From positions 4,522-31,670 of the forward strand of contig BFEA01001141.1 of assembly GCA_003427395.1 (NCBI GenBank): DNA of 27,149 bases, read 5' to 3'. This document shows, in pieces, positions 9,444-20,182 of this stretch. Position 1 is the first letter of the stretch. The number at the start of each line of letters is the position of its first letter. The translations under genes and the position numbers were made by a program. The notes under the pieces were generated by a model, which saw nothing but the letters and a program-made list of their open reading frames with translations, did no database searches and was not told where the DNA came from. The DNA comes from Chara braunii (taxonomy: Eukaryota; Streptophyta; Charophyceae; Charales; Characeae).

Positions 9444-10380
9444 TGTTAGATTAGTATGAAATAATTATTAGATTATTGCTATTGCATCGACAACCGTTCT
9501 TACATTGATTTAAATTAGTTGTTATCTTGCTCATAAATTCAGTCGAAATGGCTTTTGGACATGCTACTGAGCAGCCCATAAGGGCAACTTCTAACAGGCA
9601 GAAAACACCTAAGAAGTAGCACATACAAATAGTGGTACTAGCAAACCTGATTAGGCCATTGTCAAAGTATTTCTAGCTTATGCAGGTGAGGGGAAAGAGC
9701 GTACAAGTAGGATAAGGAGATGTGAAGAGGTTCAGGAACGTGGAAGGAGGGAAACCACAAGGAATTATAATCTCTTGATGAAGTTGTTGAATTTAATACG
9801 TATTTCATATTTTATTTCCCTCAATGCGTTTATCGCTATATAGAAAGCAAATCTTCCTTTTATCGTATATATCCCATCCAATCGATTTTGCATTCCGTAT
9901 TCATTGCTTGTACATTAAGATTCATTGCTTTTGGCTTTTTGTTTGATGCGTTTCTAAAACTGGGCTTGTCTTCAGAGTGTTATTGTTACACTGCGGCTAG
10001 ATTTCTGCTATTATATGCCGGTTACATTGTTTTCTTATTGTCGTTAGAGTGATGTTACATATCTTTTACATTGTTGTTGTATTGGTGGTAGACTGAATTT
10101 TTTAATCTCTTGAGGCATCGTTCGTATTCGCTACTATGTCACTTTGTTGTTTGTTATTCACTTACACAACCTTTAAGTAATCGGACAAGCATTCAAATTT
10201 CGTAGAACAACATACATTTCTGTACTTTTTCTCAAAGTAGGATATACTCATTTTTTGCTTTGCCTTACCGTTTTCCCTAGACTATCGTTTTTGGCTATTA
10301 TTGCTTGTGTGCAGTGTTGGGGAATACAGGCTTTTACAGTCAACGGGTCAAGTGCACAGACTCTTACAAGAAAAAGGGTC
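9444..10380. other. AT-rich unique region, no gene recognised
   Basis: This is the longest stretch without obvious repeats. It includes a 23-codon frame starting at an ATG near 9549 (MAFGHATEQPIRATSNRQKT then PKK and TAG). A separate open stretch of about 60 codons runs from 9661 (VKVFLAYAGEGKERTSRIRR...) to a TAG near 9841. Neither is recognisable. They might be remnants of a mobile element or chance frames. Confidence 0.4.
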
Positions 10381-10770
10381 CGATTTAATTGTCTACATTT
10401 GTCGTGCTAAGACTCTTACAGCCAATTGGTCAAGTGCACGTACACACTGCCAATCACAACACTCCCTCACACAATGATACACACACAAGTGACTACACAC
10501 ACACAAAAAAAAAAGCTCATTTTCACACTCACGAAATGCAACATTCATGTGATCGCAATCAATTTGGATACCTTTGGTTTAAATTCCCGATATGCACAAT
10601 ATGCCACATGCGCAACTGCTTTCACTTTCTGCTCCGTGTCACAAACTCATTGGAATTGTGTTCAACACTATTCAGGAAGATGGCAAGGCGGTGGTGGAGT
10701 GGAGGAGAACGGAGGGCGAAGTCGGCCGAACACATGTGTTTGTGGGGGGCGGGGGGGGGGGGTAACAGTT
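10381..10770 (+). other. Low-complexity flank of the 142-bp duplication
   Basis: Contains an ACAC-rich stretch (about 10430-10505) and a G6-C-G12 tract (10744-10762). Overlapping frames are open here, but their peptides are low in complexity. The only part with a recognisable pattern is the end of one frame, described in the next entry. Confidence 0.4.
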
Positions 10771-10824
10771 CGTGTCCTTGAGAAAAATGGTCAAGCAGAT
10801 GCACTAGCGGACTACATAGGGTGA
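10771..10824 (+). pseudogene. RNase H C-terminal motif remnant (retroelement)
   Basis: The frame ending at TGA 10822-10824 reads RVLEKNGQADALADYIG. It resembles the last conserved block of the RNase H-like domain in plant retroelements (RVT_3 type), where a consensus near REgNxxADaLAxxG holds the final catalytic Asp. The upstream RNase H motifs are not visible before it. This is a pattern-level match of 17 residues, so chance cannot be excluded. The same peptide is encoded again at 10913-10966. Confidence 0.3.
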
Positions 10825-11055
10825 ATACCTCATTTATTGGGCGTCCAGAGTCGTGTGCAACTTCACTGACAAGATGTGGTCGTCACTTTTGAGGGCGTGG
10901 CATACGGTGACTGGTGTCCTTGAGAAAAATGGTCAAGCAGATGCACTAGCGGACTACATAGGGTGAATACCTCATTTATTGGGCGTCCAGAGTCGTGTGC
11001 AACTTCACTGACAAGATGTGGTCGCCACTTTTGAGGTCGTGGCATACGGTGACCG
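10772..11055 (+). repeat. 142-bp tandem duplication, two copies
   Basis: Copies 10772-10913 and 10914-11055 differ at three positions by eye and abut directly. This makes the duplication one of the youngest repeats here. The second copy is followed by GGTAAGTG, a close match to a 5' splice site. The first copy is followed by GGTGTCC, which is simply the start of copy 2. Confidence 0.95.
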
Positions 11056-11420
11056 GTAAGTGTTACAACAATACGTCTGTTTTCCCTATACTTTTTTTGG
11101 CAGCACCTGAAATTATTCCTTGGTGTTGGGCGTTACGTATCCAGTCATGGAGCATTGATGGTTTTGTTTGGGATATGCAGTTTATGACTTTTTGTATTTG
11201 GTGATTATTAACGTAGTGTAATCAACTTTTTGTCCTCATCTAATGAAATCATTTTTTTTCCTCATAGTCCTAAGAAAATAGTACCCTTGCAGCGAGGTCC
11301 TCTTTCAAAATGTTCACCTTAGCACTTGTAGTGTTTTTTGCCTCGATTGTGGGCCTGCTGAGTCCGAGATAATGGTTGTGGAATCACATTTTAGTTTGAG
11401 GTTTAGAATCGTGTTCGTAT
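11056..11420. other. Spacer without identified gene
   Basis: AT-rich unique sequence after the donor-like GTAAGTG. Nothing identifiable. Confidence 0.45.
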
Positions 11421-11720
11421 ATGTTGTGCTAGCTTGCAACCTTTCATCTCGAACTCTGTCTAATTCTTGCGTCTGGAACAGGATCTGGACATGCCTTTAG
11501 GGGTTGTCGAACGTAGTTGTGGCATAGAATTGTAGGCATGTTCGAGATATGGATGTGTGTTTCGGCGTCGTGAGTTTGAGGTATGCTTCAAAAACACCCA
11601 TGAATTCGAGGTACCGAACCGGGTTTAGATGGGCTATGTAAACCTGCAGCCTTTCATATGGAGCTGTGTCTAAGTCCTGCGTCTAAAACAGGGTCTGGGC
11701 ATGCATGTACTTTGAGTCTG
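11421..11720 (+). repeat. Degenerate repeat around CTGCAGCCTTTCAT
   Basis: Two related segments: GCTAGCTTGCAACCTTTCAT near 11428 and AACCTGCAGCCTTTCATATG near 11641. Each is followed by CTGTGTCTAA or CTCTGTCTAA, a TGCGTCT block, ACAGG and GGGCATGC-like sequence. Relatives lie near 13350 and 15635 inside the duplicated blocks. Confidence 0.55.
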
Positions 11721-11879
11721 GATGGATCAGTATGCGCGTTTGGATGTGTGTTAGGTGTTGATGCTGTGAATATAAACTATGGATGGGTGAATGAGGTCAG
11801 GTTTACGTAGGAGCGATGTCTCGAGTGATGGTTCTTTTGATAATGTCATTAAGGAAGCAAAAAGGTCCCTACATCTTTA

Positions 11880-12790
11880 ATAAATCGTTCGGGTCCCCAT
11901 CTATTTTGATGCGAACTTGATGCCAACTTCGAAATTGCACGATGATACGCACGATGTCGTATTCAATATAGCACAGGTGTGGGGTCCGGGTCAGAAGTTT
12001 GGGTTAGGGTCCTGGTCTAGGTGTGCATTTCAAATTTATGATGTGCAGATGTGCATTCGTCGGGTGCGGTTAAGTTGCAGGTCTGGTCGTGATGCTTAGG
12101 ATCTGGGTGACAGGTCTGGGTCAGGGTTTGGGTCATAGGTCTGGGTGACAGATCTGGGTCAGGGTCAAGGTCACGGGTGAAGGTGAAAAGTCACGGTCGC
12201 AGGTCAAGGTTACGTGTATGGGTCAGAAGTTTCATCACATGCATGGTATCTGTGTGAGGATCTGTCTGGGTCGTAATGCGTATGGGTGTGCCACAATTTT
12301 CGGGAAGCGTTTGAATTTACCTCATGTCATATTCCTAGTGAAGTTGTGGTACAATGCGCATGTTGATCGGGATGCACAAGTTCATCTTGATGATTTATAT
12401 ACAACATAGCATGGGGGTTGGTTCTCCGTCAGGGTTTGGGTTGCTGGCCTGGTCGCCATGGTTAGGGTACGGGTTTCACAGATAGAGGGATGATGGTTTG
12501 AGTAACCGGTCGTTCATCACGGTTAGGTTCTGAGTCAGAAGTCTTCATAAGTCCGGGTTTGGGTTTCGGTCACATGTCAGGGGGACAAGTCAAGGTCACA
12601 GCTCAGGGTCACGGGTATGGGTCAAGGGTCTGGTCGGATGCATGATGTGTGTTAGGATCTGTTTGGGTCGCAGGCTTCAGAAAGCGTTTGAATGTACCTC
12701 ATGTCATATTTGTAGTGAAGTTGTGCTATAGTGCGCATGTTGATCAACATGCACACATTAATGATGATGCTATATTCAACATAGCATATA
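11880..12790 (+). repeat. GGGTCA-type array with 377-bp direct repeat
   Basis: A mix of GGGTCAGGGTTTGGGTCATAG-like sequence and unit boundaries. A segment around GAAGCGTTTGAATTTACCTC (12304) recurs 377 bp downstream (12681), together with CATGTCATATT, GTGAAGTTGTG, GCGCATGTTGATC and ACAACATAGCAT. It is related to the 7540-9130 array. Confidence 0.65.
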
Positions 12791-12854
12791 AGTTGGTTCT
12801 AGGTGAGGATCTGAAATTGGGTTTGGATGGCCAAGTGGACCTCCAACCTCTCAT

Positions 12855-13447
12855 GTGGAACCGTATCTACGTCCTGTGTGTAGAACAAGGACTGGGTTTG
12901 GATTTGGATCTAAGGATATGGGTCTGACGTGCAGGTCAGAGGCCTATCCAGGATTTGTTGCTCATTGTAGACTTGTATGTCGATATAGTGTGACAGTTCT
13001 TTTGCTGATGTTGTCATGAACATAATGTCTTCGTCCCTATGTCAATGTTGATCTTATGTTCAAAGAAGAGTCCAGGTCCTTAGATTTGTGTTGTTGATGC
13101 TATCTTCAAAGTTGGATGAGGATGCACAATTCGATTTTTATGTTACTTTTAATATGGCACAGGTGTTGGGTCTGGGTCAGAACCCTTGGTTAGGGTTCGG
13201 GTGTAGGTGTGCATTAGAAGTCTAGGGTATGTAGGATAGGATATTGTGGGCTTGTTGCATTGGGTCTGGGCGTCCGGAGTCTCGGGTATTGTTTGGAGCA
13301 AGCAGCCTTTGTGTTTGAGGTTTGAAATTGCGTTGGGATCTGTTCTGTAGACCTGCAGCCTTCCATGCAGATTTGTGTTTGAGTCCTATGTCTTGAACAT
13401 GATGTGGGCATGCATCTCCAAGGTTGGACCTCTAGTCAAAAGGTTAA
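12855..13447 (+). repeat. Large dispersed duplication, copy 1 of 2
   Basis: It matches 15075-15728 over its whole length, starting at GTGGAACCGT and ending at CAAAAGGTTA. Shared landmarks include GATATGGGTCTGACGTGCAG, TGTTGATCTTATGTTCAA, GTCTAGGGTATGTAGGA, TTGAACATGATGTGGGCATG and AGGTTGGACCTC. Copy 2 has an insertion of roughly 60 bp near its start. No intact reading frame. Confidence 0.8.
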
Positions 13448-14410
13448 GGTTGGGTCCGAGTCCCCATATCTGCATTGATCTTATCTTCAGCAAAGCATAT
13501 GGGTCCCATTGTCTACGTTGATATCATCTTCAGGATTGTCTCGAGATGCGAATATTCATTTTGATATTATAGTAAAAATACCATAGATGTTCGGTTTATT
13601 GTCGTGGTCAAGGTTTGATCTTATATTTCAAATAGCAATGTGGGGCAACGGTGTCAGTTAAAGTTCACTTAAAAAAGGCGTCCGGGCCCCCATATCTTCT
13701 ATGGACTATCTGTCTGTGGCGATGTCATCTTCAAAATAGAAGCGGTCCGACATGTTGATTTTGATGTTATAGTCAAAATAGCAATACAGGGCAGCCACTA
13801 GAGTCAGCGGTCTGGGTTAGAGACTCGGTTTACACACGCAGTAGACATTGTCCTCTTTAACAAAGCGTTCGGGTATCAATATCTATGTTCATCTGGATCC
13901 TCATGCATATGATGATGTCATTTTCAAGATTGTCTCGAAATGCAGATGTTGATTTTGATGTTATAGTAAAAATAGCATATGTGTTGGAATTGGGTCAGAT
14001 GTCCGGGTTGGTGTCGTAGTCAAGGCATGATCTTATATTTCAAATAGTAATCCAGGGCATCGGTCTAAGCCATAGGCCACTTAAGAATGTCGCTCGGATC
14101 CTCATATCTATTTTGGTCTTAGCCTCCACGGAACATTTGGGTCTCGATATTTATGTCGATGTCATCTTCAAGATTGCCTCGAGATGCACATGTTAATTTT
14201 GATGTAATAGTGAAATTTGCAGTATAGGGCACCGACCTGAGTCGAGATCTGGGTCAGGGTCCGGGTGCAGGCATGCGGTAGGGACATCCTCTTTAACAAA
14301 GCACCCAGTTTTCCATATCCATGTTCATCTTATTTGTAATGGAGCATCTTGGTCCCGAGAGTTATGTTGATGTCATCTTTGACATTGCCTCGAGGTGCAT
14401 ATGTCAATGG
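13448..14410 (+). repeat. Satellite field 2, same family as 5424-6500
   Basis: GATGCGAATATTCATTTTGA-like markers near 13545, 13747, 13940, 14183 and 14392, about 200-240 bp apart. TTGATCTTATCTTCAGCAAA, CTTATATTTCAAATAGCAAT and CACTTAAAAAAGGCG blocks sit in the same order as in field 1. Confidence 0.75.
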
Positions 14411-14835
14411 TTTCAACATCTACTTCGAAGTTAATCAATGACTATACTATCTGGTAAAAAACCTTGCCAATCGAGAGATCTCCCATTGCATTCATCGGCG
14501 ATCAGTTCTTGACTGTTGCTACGTGTTGCTTCTATAGGTCCTTGCAATCGGTTCACTATCGTGCGTGTTGGCGGAGCTTGCTGCCTATGCTTCTCATCCG
14601 AAGCTGGTAAGAGATATTGGACTTGGTTATGCATTCCTCAATCAATCACTGATTGAGTAACTCAGTCAAACAGTCGAAGTTCGTCATTCGTTATGCATTC
14701 CTCAATCAGTCGTTGACTTAGTTTAGTGCTCAAACTGTCTATTGCTGCATGAAGTCCGTCAGAGCGGTGCTTTTGTTTTTTTCCTTTTGAAGTCGTAATT
14801 TAGAGATTACCAAACAACCATTGTTGCCTTGCCAA
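14411..14835. other. Spacer with short repeats
   Basis: GTTATGCATTCCTCAATCA occurs at 14626 and, with minor change, 64 bp later at 14690. Next to the first copy is a small perfect inverted repeat (CTCAATCA-atcac-TGATTGAG, about 14637-14657). The rest has no identified gene. Confidence 0.5.
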
Positions 14836-14956
14836 CAATCTGGTGTGTCCACCTATTAGGAATATGTTGTGCCCACCTACCACCAATGTAGTGTGCCCGC
14901 CTAGTAGCAATATGGCGTGTCCACCCACCAGTCATATGGTGTGCCTACCTAGAAAC
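14836..14956 (+). repeat. 24-bp minisatellite, five units
   Basis: Five units of 24 bp (the first is 25 bp) following AATATGGTGTGCCCACCTAC. Units are well diverged but keep a GTGT(G)CCCACCTA core. Confidence 0.85.
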
Positions 14957-15074
14957 ATACTTGTCAATCTAAAATGACAGTCGAACAAGGAATTCGCATC
15001 CCAAATCTTTGGAGACTGGTTAGAACCATTAAGGGAACAGTGAAGGGGACTCTGTACTACGACTCGGGACACTG

Positions 15075-15728
15075 GTGGAACCGTGTCTACGTCCTACGTC
15101 TGAAACAGGTACAGGGTTTGGATTTGGGTCTGGATTTGGATGTTGACCTAGGTTAGGGTATGGATATGGATTGCAGTCTAGATCCAAATAAGGATATGGG
15201 TCTGACGTGCAGGTCAAAGGCCAAGTCAGGATTTGCAGCTGATTGCAGACTTGTATGTCTATATAGTGCTACAATTTTTTGTTGATGTCATCATGAACAC
15301 GGCGTCTGCATCCCGATGTCAATGTTGATCTTATGTTCAACAAAGTGTCCTGGTCCTTAGATCTATGTTGTTGATGCTATCTTCAAAGTTTGATGAGGAT
15401 GTAGGGTCAATTTTTATCTTACTTTTTATATGGCATAGGTGTTGTGGGTCTGGGTCAGAACCTTGGGCTAGGGTTTGGCTGTAGGTGTGCATTTGAAGTC
15501 TAGGGTATGTAGGAGAGGATATTGCGGGGTTGTTGCATTGGGTCCGGGCGTTCGGAGTGTCAGGTATTGTTGTATGGGTCGAGCAACCTTTTTGTGTGAG
15601 GTTTGGAATTGCGTTAGGATCTGTTATCTAGACTTGCAGCCTTCCATCTAGATTTGTGTTTAAGTCTTATGTCTTGAACATGATGTGGGCATGCGTCTTC
15701 AGGGTTGGACCTCCACTCAAAAGGTTAG
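15075..15728 (+). repeat. Large dispersed duplication, copy 2 of 2
   Basis: Partner of 12855-13447 on the same strand. It carries extra GGATTTGGGTCTGGATTTGG-like sequence near 15117-15185. It passes directly into the repeat shared with 3535-3832. Confidence 0.8.
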
Positions 15729-15739
15729 GGCAACTGTGA

Positions 15740-15983
15740 ATGCAACAGATGGGTCTGTTGTGCAGTCACAAAGCGGTAAGCGCTTTCCCCCTTTCGAATC
15801 CATGTTTGAGTCAGGGACTTTATTTTCTTGGCAACATTGCTCTGAATGATCGTTATTCACTGTTTTTTGTGATGGCCATAACTTTTCTTGTCTCTCATGA
15901 AAGTTGTTGCAACCAATTCTTTGAACGCAAAGTACGACATGAGAGTCTATCTGAGAATGAATCTTGGTTTCATGTGTAGAAGT
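15740..15983 (+). repeat. Dispersed repeat, copy 2 of 2 (other at 3535)
   Basis: Diverged copy of 3535-3832. The donor-like GCGGTAAGC is kept (even closer to consensus than GCGGTATGT), but the strong upstream acceptor and the open frame of the first copy are not. Confidence 0.6.
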
Positions 15984-16079
15984 CCGTCAGACCGGAATTT
16001 CGGACTCAGGATAGTGAGTTGTGATTGAGACTTCGGATGGAGGACTGTAACTGGAATTTCGGACTCAGGATAGTGAGTC

Positions 16080-16360
16080 GTGACAGGGTCATGGTCAATG
16101 TCTGATCCTATATCTCGATTAGCAATGCAGGGTTGTGGTCCAAGTCGAACTCCACTTGAAAAAGGCGCTTGTGTTCCCATTCGGACTGTTGATCTTATCT
16201 TAAACGAGCATCTCAGTCCTGCTACCTATGTTCACGTTTTCTTTAGGATTGCCTCGGGATGCGCATGTTGATTTTGATGTTAGCAGCAAAATAGCATAGG
16301 TGTTCGATCCGGGTTAGAAGTCCGGTTTAGGGTCCTGGTCGAGGTCTGATGTTATATTGA
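16080..16360 (+). repeat. Isolated satellite unit
   Basis: One diverged unit of the satellite seen at 5424 and 13448. It contains TGATCCTATATCTCGATTAG, GCAATGCAGG, CCACTTGAAAAAGGCG, TTGATCTTATCTTAAACGAG and GATGCGCATGTTGATTTTGA in the family order. Confidence 0.65.
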
Positions 16361-16379
16361 AAATATTAATATGGCGACT

Positions 16380-17456
16380 CTAGACTAGGGATTTGGACAT
16401 GGACAGTAGATTGGGACTCTAGACTAAGAATTTCGATTTGGACACTGCACTTGATCTCTGAAGTGGAACGCTGGATTGGGATTCTGTAGTGGGACTGTGG
16501 ATTAGGATTTTGCACGAAAACTCTGACTCGGAATTTGGATTTGGGCTCTGGACCATAACTTGGACTTTGGACTGGGATTTTGGTATAGGACTTTGAACAA
16601 CGACTCTGGACTTGGACTTACGATTGGGAATTAGGACAGAGAATCTGAATGAGGAGTCTCAACTGGGAATCTCGAGTAAGGCTATGCACCGAGACTCTAA
16701 ACTGGCCATTTACTCGGACTCGGGACTACGACACGCATACTGGGAATCTTGATCGGGACTTCGCCACATTGGGGTTCCATCAATCTCTTTGTTGCTATCT
16801 ACAGTACATCCCATCCTTAATGCATTCCTTTATCTATTTTGATGTCATACTCAATATTCTATGTCAAACCCCATATCTATTTTGACAATATGTTCGAAAG
16901 AAAGTTGTGGTTGATATGCGTATTGTGATGTTCTGGTCAATATGAAGTTCAATATTTACTCTGGATTGGGATTGTGTAGTGGGACCTTGGACCGGGACTC
17001 TGGATTAGGACTTTGGATAAAAGCTCTGGACTCGGAAATTGGATTTGGACTCTGGACCAGAACTTGGACTTTGGACTGGGATTTTGGTATAGGACTTTGA
17101 ACAACGACTGTGGACTGGGACTTAGGATTGGGAATTAGGACAGAGAATGTGAATGAGGAGTCTCATCTCGAGTAAGACTATGCACTGAGACTCCAAACTG
17201 GGGCATTTACTAGGAATGAGGACTACGACACGCATACTGGGAATCTTGATCGGGACTCTGCCACATTGGGGTTCCATCAATCTCTTTGTTGTTATCTACA
17301 ATACAGCCCCTCCTTAATGCAGTCCTTTATCTATTTTGATGTCATACTCGATATTCTATGTCAAACCCCATATCTATTTTGATAATATCTTCGATAGAAA
17401 GTTGTGGTTGATATTCCTATTGTGATGTTCTGGTCAATCTGAACTTCAATATTTAC
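16380..17456 (+). repeat. 490-bp tandem duplication of GGACT-type and TCTTC-type DNA
   Basis: CTGGATTGGGATT starts at 16471 and again at 16961. The two copies agree through landmarks such as GGTATAGGACTTTGAACAAC, GACACGCATACTGGGAATCT, TTGGGGTTCCATCAATCTC and GTCAAACCCCATATCTATTT. Each copy consists of a GGACT-rich half and an AT-richer half. Copy 2 ends at ATTTAC, where a poly-C tract starts. Confidence 0.9.
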
Positions 17457-17477
17457 CCNCCCCCCCCCCCCCCCCCC
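17456..17477. repeat. Poly-C tract containing N
   Basis: A run of C with an unresolved base at 17459. It begins exactly where copy 2 of the 490-bp repeat would pass into a third unit, which suggests that sequence at this point is uncertain. Confidence 0.9.
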
Positions 17478-17720
17478 GACCGACAAGGACTCTGGACTAT
17501 GTCTTTGGACTGCTAGTCTGCATTGGGTCTCTAGAGTGGGATTCTGGACTGGGACTGTGGATTGGGTCGTTGGACAAAGGCTTTGGACCCAGAGTATGGA
17601 TTGGAACTTTGAACCAGAACTTCGATTTTGGACTGAGACATTCGGCTGGAACTTTGGACTGCAACTTACGACTGGGACTCGGGACATGGAATGCCAATGA
17701 GGACTCTCAACCATGAATTT
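17478..17720 (+). repeat. GGACT-type cluster, diverged third unit
   Basis: Repeats such as GGACTCTGGACT, GGGATTCTGGACTGGGACTG and GGACTTGGACT-like sequence. It resembles 7240-7490 more closely than the units just upstream. Open frames on the minus strand follow the repeat composition. Confidence 0.7.
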
Positions 17721-18130
17721 CGACACATTAAAATATTATGCATAAATTAGTCAAATGATAAGTAATTCGTTGAATAATTTACCCTACAATTCAGTTTAAT
17801 AATTACCCCATTCAAGTCATTAACGGGTCTCAACAATCATTCAAGGAAACTGACGTAATAAAGATGTTAACCATTCAGTCTAAGGACCTGGGACTGGGAT
17901 TGGCAAATGGGTCTCAGGAATGAGACGCTGGATTGAAAACCGTTAATATTTTGATGTGTGATGTGTGTCTAATTTAATGTTATGTCAGATATATATTTTA
18001 TATATGGAAATTGTGATTGTGATGGTATCATTGAAGGAAACTGGCTAAATGGAGAAGTTCAGCATTTACCTCGAGGCTCCGCCAAATACAAAAACATTTA
18101 CTGTTTTTGAAGAGCAATCACTCAACAACT
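17721..18130. other. AT-rich spacer, no gene seen
   Basis: Mostly unique AT-rich DNA with a short GGACT run near 17880-17930. Nothing supports a gene. Confidence 0.5.
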
Positions 18131-18590
18131 GCTCTAGTCACCTGGGACCTGGGACTAGGAACTGGAACTCTGGACTCGGGACCTTCTACCTGGGATTGGA
18201 ACATGGGACTAGGATCTCGTTCTTGGGACTGGTACCTGGGACATGGGATTTAGGATTCGGGATTGGTAGCTAGACGTGGGAGTTGGGACTGTGATCTGGG
18301 ATTCAGGTCTTGCATAGGTGCATCGTTTGGCACTTGAACTTCAGACTTGGGATTTCGAACTCCAAAGAGGGTATTGGGACTGGTATTGGGACTGTGACTT
18401 GGAAATTGAAGACGGATCGGGCCAGATGACCTGGGATTCGAATTGGAACTGTGACTGGGATTGGATCCTAAATGCGGGATTGGGTCATTGGACGGGGATT
18501 GGCAATCCACACTCTTCAATTGGGAGACGGGGCAAGGCCTCTACACCGGGACGCAGACTGAGGACTGAGACTTGGGACCCATCTAAATAC
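18131..18590 (+). repeat. GGACT-type cluster containing a 202-bp repeat copy
   Basis: 18151-18352 matches 24627-24828 at a constant offset of 6476, with six mismatches by eye. Beyond 18352 the cluster continues with GGTATTGGGACTGGTATTGG-like repeats. Confidence 0.85.
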
Positions 18591-19100
18591 ATCCCCGAAT
18601 CGAACAGTTATTTGACTTTCGTCTTTTTTTTGTCATTTTTTCGTCCTGGAATGTGTGTGTAGAAGCTCCAGGCTATTTTCCTCTGCATGTCGTTTCTGCT
18701 GCTTGTGGTGTATATCACGCACTGCTGTGTGTCGTTTCTGTTGTCTATGTTGCCTGTCTTGTGTAGTCAATATCATCTCTCAACCTCCTTCAAGAAATGT
18801 GGCAGTCAGACCTATGACATGGGTATGGAACTCGGGTATGGAACTTGGGTATGGGACTTGGGACTGCGACTTGAGTCCACGACTTGGGTCTAGGACTTTG
18901 AACTCAGATTCCAGCATGGGACTGAGACATGGACGGGATTAGGGATGGTTGTATGGAGATGGAAACCGACAAGGTAGCTTCATCAACTGAGGATCCTGTC
19001 AACTGTTGGTTCAACAGTCATATGAATTAGTTTAATGTCAGCAAGTGGGTTGTTTGTTTTTCTTTTCACAAGTGATCGTCTTCCACTGTTACACGAGAGA
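18591..19100. other. Spacer with a GGACT-like run, left of the LINE
   Basis: 18660-18780 has a doubled GTCGTTTCTGCTGCTTGT / GTCGTTTCTGTTGTCTAT motif about 48 bp apart. 18805-18945 is GGGTATGGAACTTGGG-like repeat. Open frames here are short and Cys/Leu-rich. No gene. Confidence 0.45.
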
Positions 19101-19114
19101 GGATGTGGGTGGGT

Positions 19115-19126
19115 GGGNGGGGGGGG
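19115..19126. repeat. Poly-G tract containing N
   Basis: G run with an unresolved base at 19118, in the LINE leader. The length is uncertain. Confidence 0.9.
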
Positions 19127-19199
19127 AGATGGACAGACTCCACAACCGACAATGGAGACCGTGAGGAGCGTCACCGGCGAGGTAAGAAGGCGAGCAAAA

Positions 19200-19444
19200 T
19201 GCGTGAGATAAAGGCATGGGATGATGACACGGTGGATTGATCGCAAGGATTGGAGGGAGGAGGTAGCGTTTGGGAAGCCATGGCTAGCCGACAACGGGGC
19301 GGAGCAAGCAGGCAGTGAGGGGGGACATGGATAACCATACGGAGGATTGAGGAGGAGAGTAGAAGAGGGGAGATAAAGGCAAGGAGTAGAGCAACGCTGC
19401 CCGAGGCCGCGGCTGGCCGAGAGCGGGGTAGAGCAACGCTGCCC
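19200..19444 (+). repeat. LINE leader with internal subrepeats
   Basis: TAGAGCAACGCTGCCC occurs at about 19387 and 19429 (42 bp apart). GAGATAAAGGCA occurs at about 19205 and 19370, and GCCATGGCTAGCCGA recurs in altered form as GCCGCGGCTGGCCGA. Short repeated leader units are common in LINE 5' regions. The frame of ORF1 is open upstream to a TGA at 19316, but ATG 19445 is the first in-frame ATG. Confidence 0.5.
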
Positions 19445-20182
19445 ATGACGTGGCGAGGACCGGTGATTGCGGAGCCCGGTCAGGGCATTAGGCGATCGAC
19501 GAGTGGGGGTGTGCGTAACGGACAGGGGAAAGGGGACCTTGTGAGACAGAAAACAGAGAAGAACGGGACAGGGTATCAACGAGAGGGAGTCGCCAAGAGA
19601 TTAGCGACCATGCAGCACTGCAATCAAAACGGAGGGGGAAGAGCAGAGTGGAATCTGATGAAGGCGGTCCGGAAAACGGCACTGACAGGAACGTTTATGC
19701 CAGGGGGGACAGCGGGGCAGAGCATGGAGGGGGGCGAGATTAGTTTGAGAGTGAATCAGGAGATGGCGAGAGTGTACGTCACGTACCTGCGCGCGCACGC
19801 AGTATTGATCCGATTCGAGGGTCCGCTGAGACAATTCTCATCGGAACTGAAGGTAGATCTCGTCGGCCAGTGGGAGGGCACATGGCCACGACTGGCGAGA
19901 GGACGATTCAAGGGGAGGATGACTGCGGAGGGGCCCGCAACGATCCTCTATTGGGCACCATCAGCGATGTTGAGAACGTGGTTGGTGGAAACTCGTAAGG
20001 AAGAGAAGGTCAACATCAATGGCCAAGAGCATGTGGCTACCTTTGCACCATGGAAAACGCCAGTGGAGCTCGAGTGGGATAGACTGATGGAGCGCAAGCG
20101 CCACCCGTGGGTGAAGTTTATTCATCCTCCGTCGATAGTACGAACCTTCTTGCGAGAGACAGCCGCTCACCTTTTCGGCTAA
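19445..20182 (+). CDS. LINE ORF1 N-terminal piece, DUF4283-like
   Basis: 245 codons ending in TAA. Residues 1-100 are Gly/Arg/Lys-rich without a clear fold. Residues from about 118 to the end fit the DUF4283 pattern: hydrophobic RFEG, then GRFKGRM, then ILYWAPSAMLRTWLV, a TFAPW block at about 199-203 and HPWVKFIHPPS at about 220-230, where plant proteins have a WVR-x-x-GLP motif. The last residues (AAHLFG) precede the stop in the middle of the domain. The same frame continues directly in the next piece, so the TAA is an interruption and not a natural end. Confidence 0.55.
   Translation: MTWRGPVIAEPGQGIRRSTSGGVRNGQGKGDLVRQKTEKNGTGYQREGVAKRLATMQHCNQNGGGRAEWNLMKAVRKTALTGTFMPGGTAGQSMEGGEISLRVNQEMARVYVTYLRAHAVLIRFEGPLRQFSSELKVDLVGQWEGTWPRLARGRFKGRMTAEGPATILYWAPSAMLRTWLVETRKEEKVNINGQEHVATFAPWKTPVELEWDRLMERKRHPWVKFIHPPSIVRTFLRETAAHLFG

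Noticed and set aside
16380-18590. Peptide-like frames with D-W or S-Q-S-K patterns
   Set aside because: They follow the GGACT-type short repeats and change frame freely, with no conserved domain.
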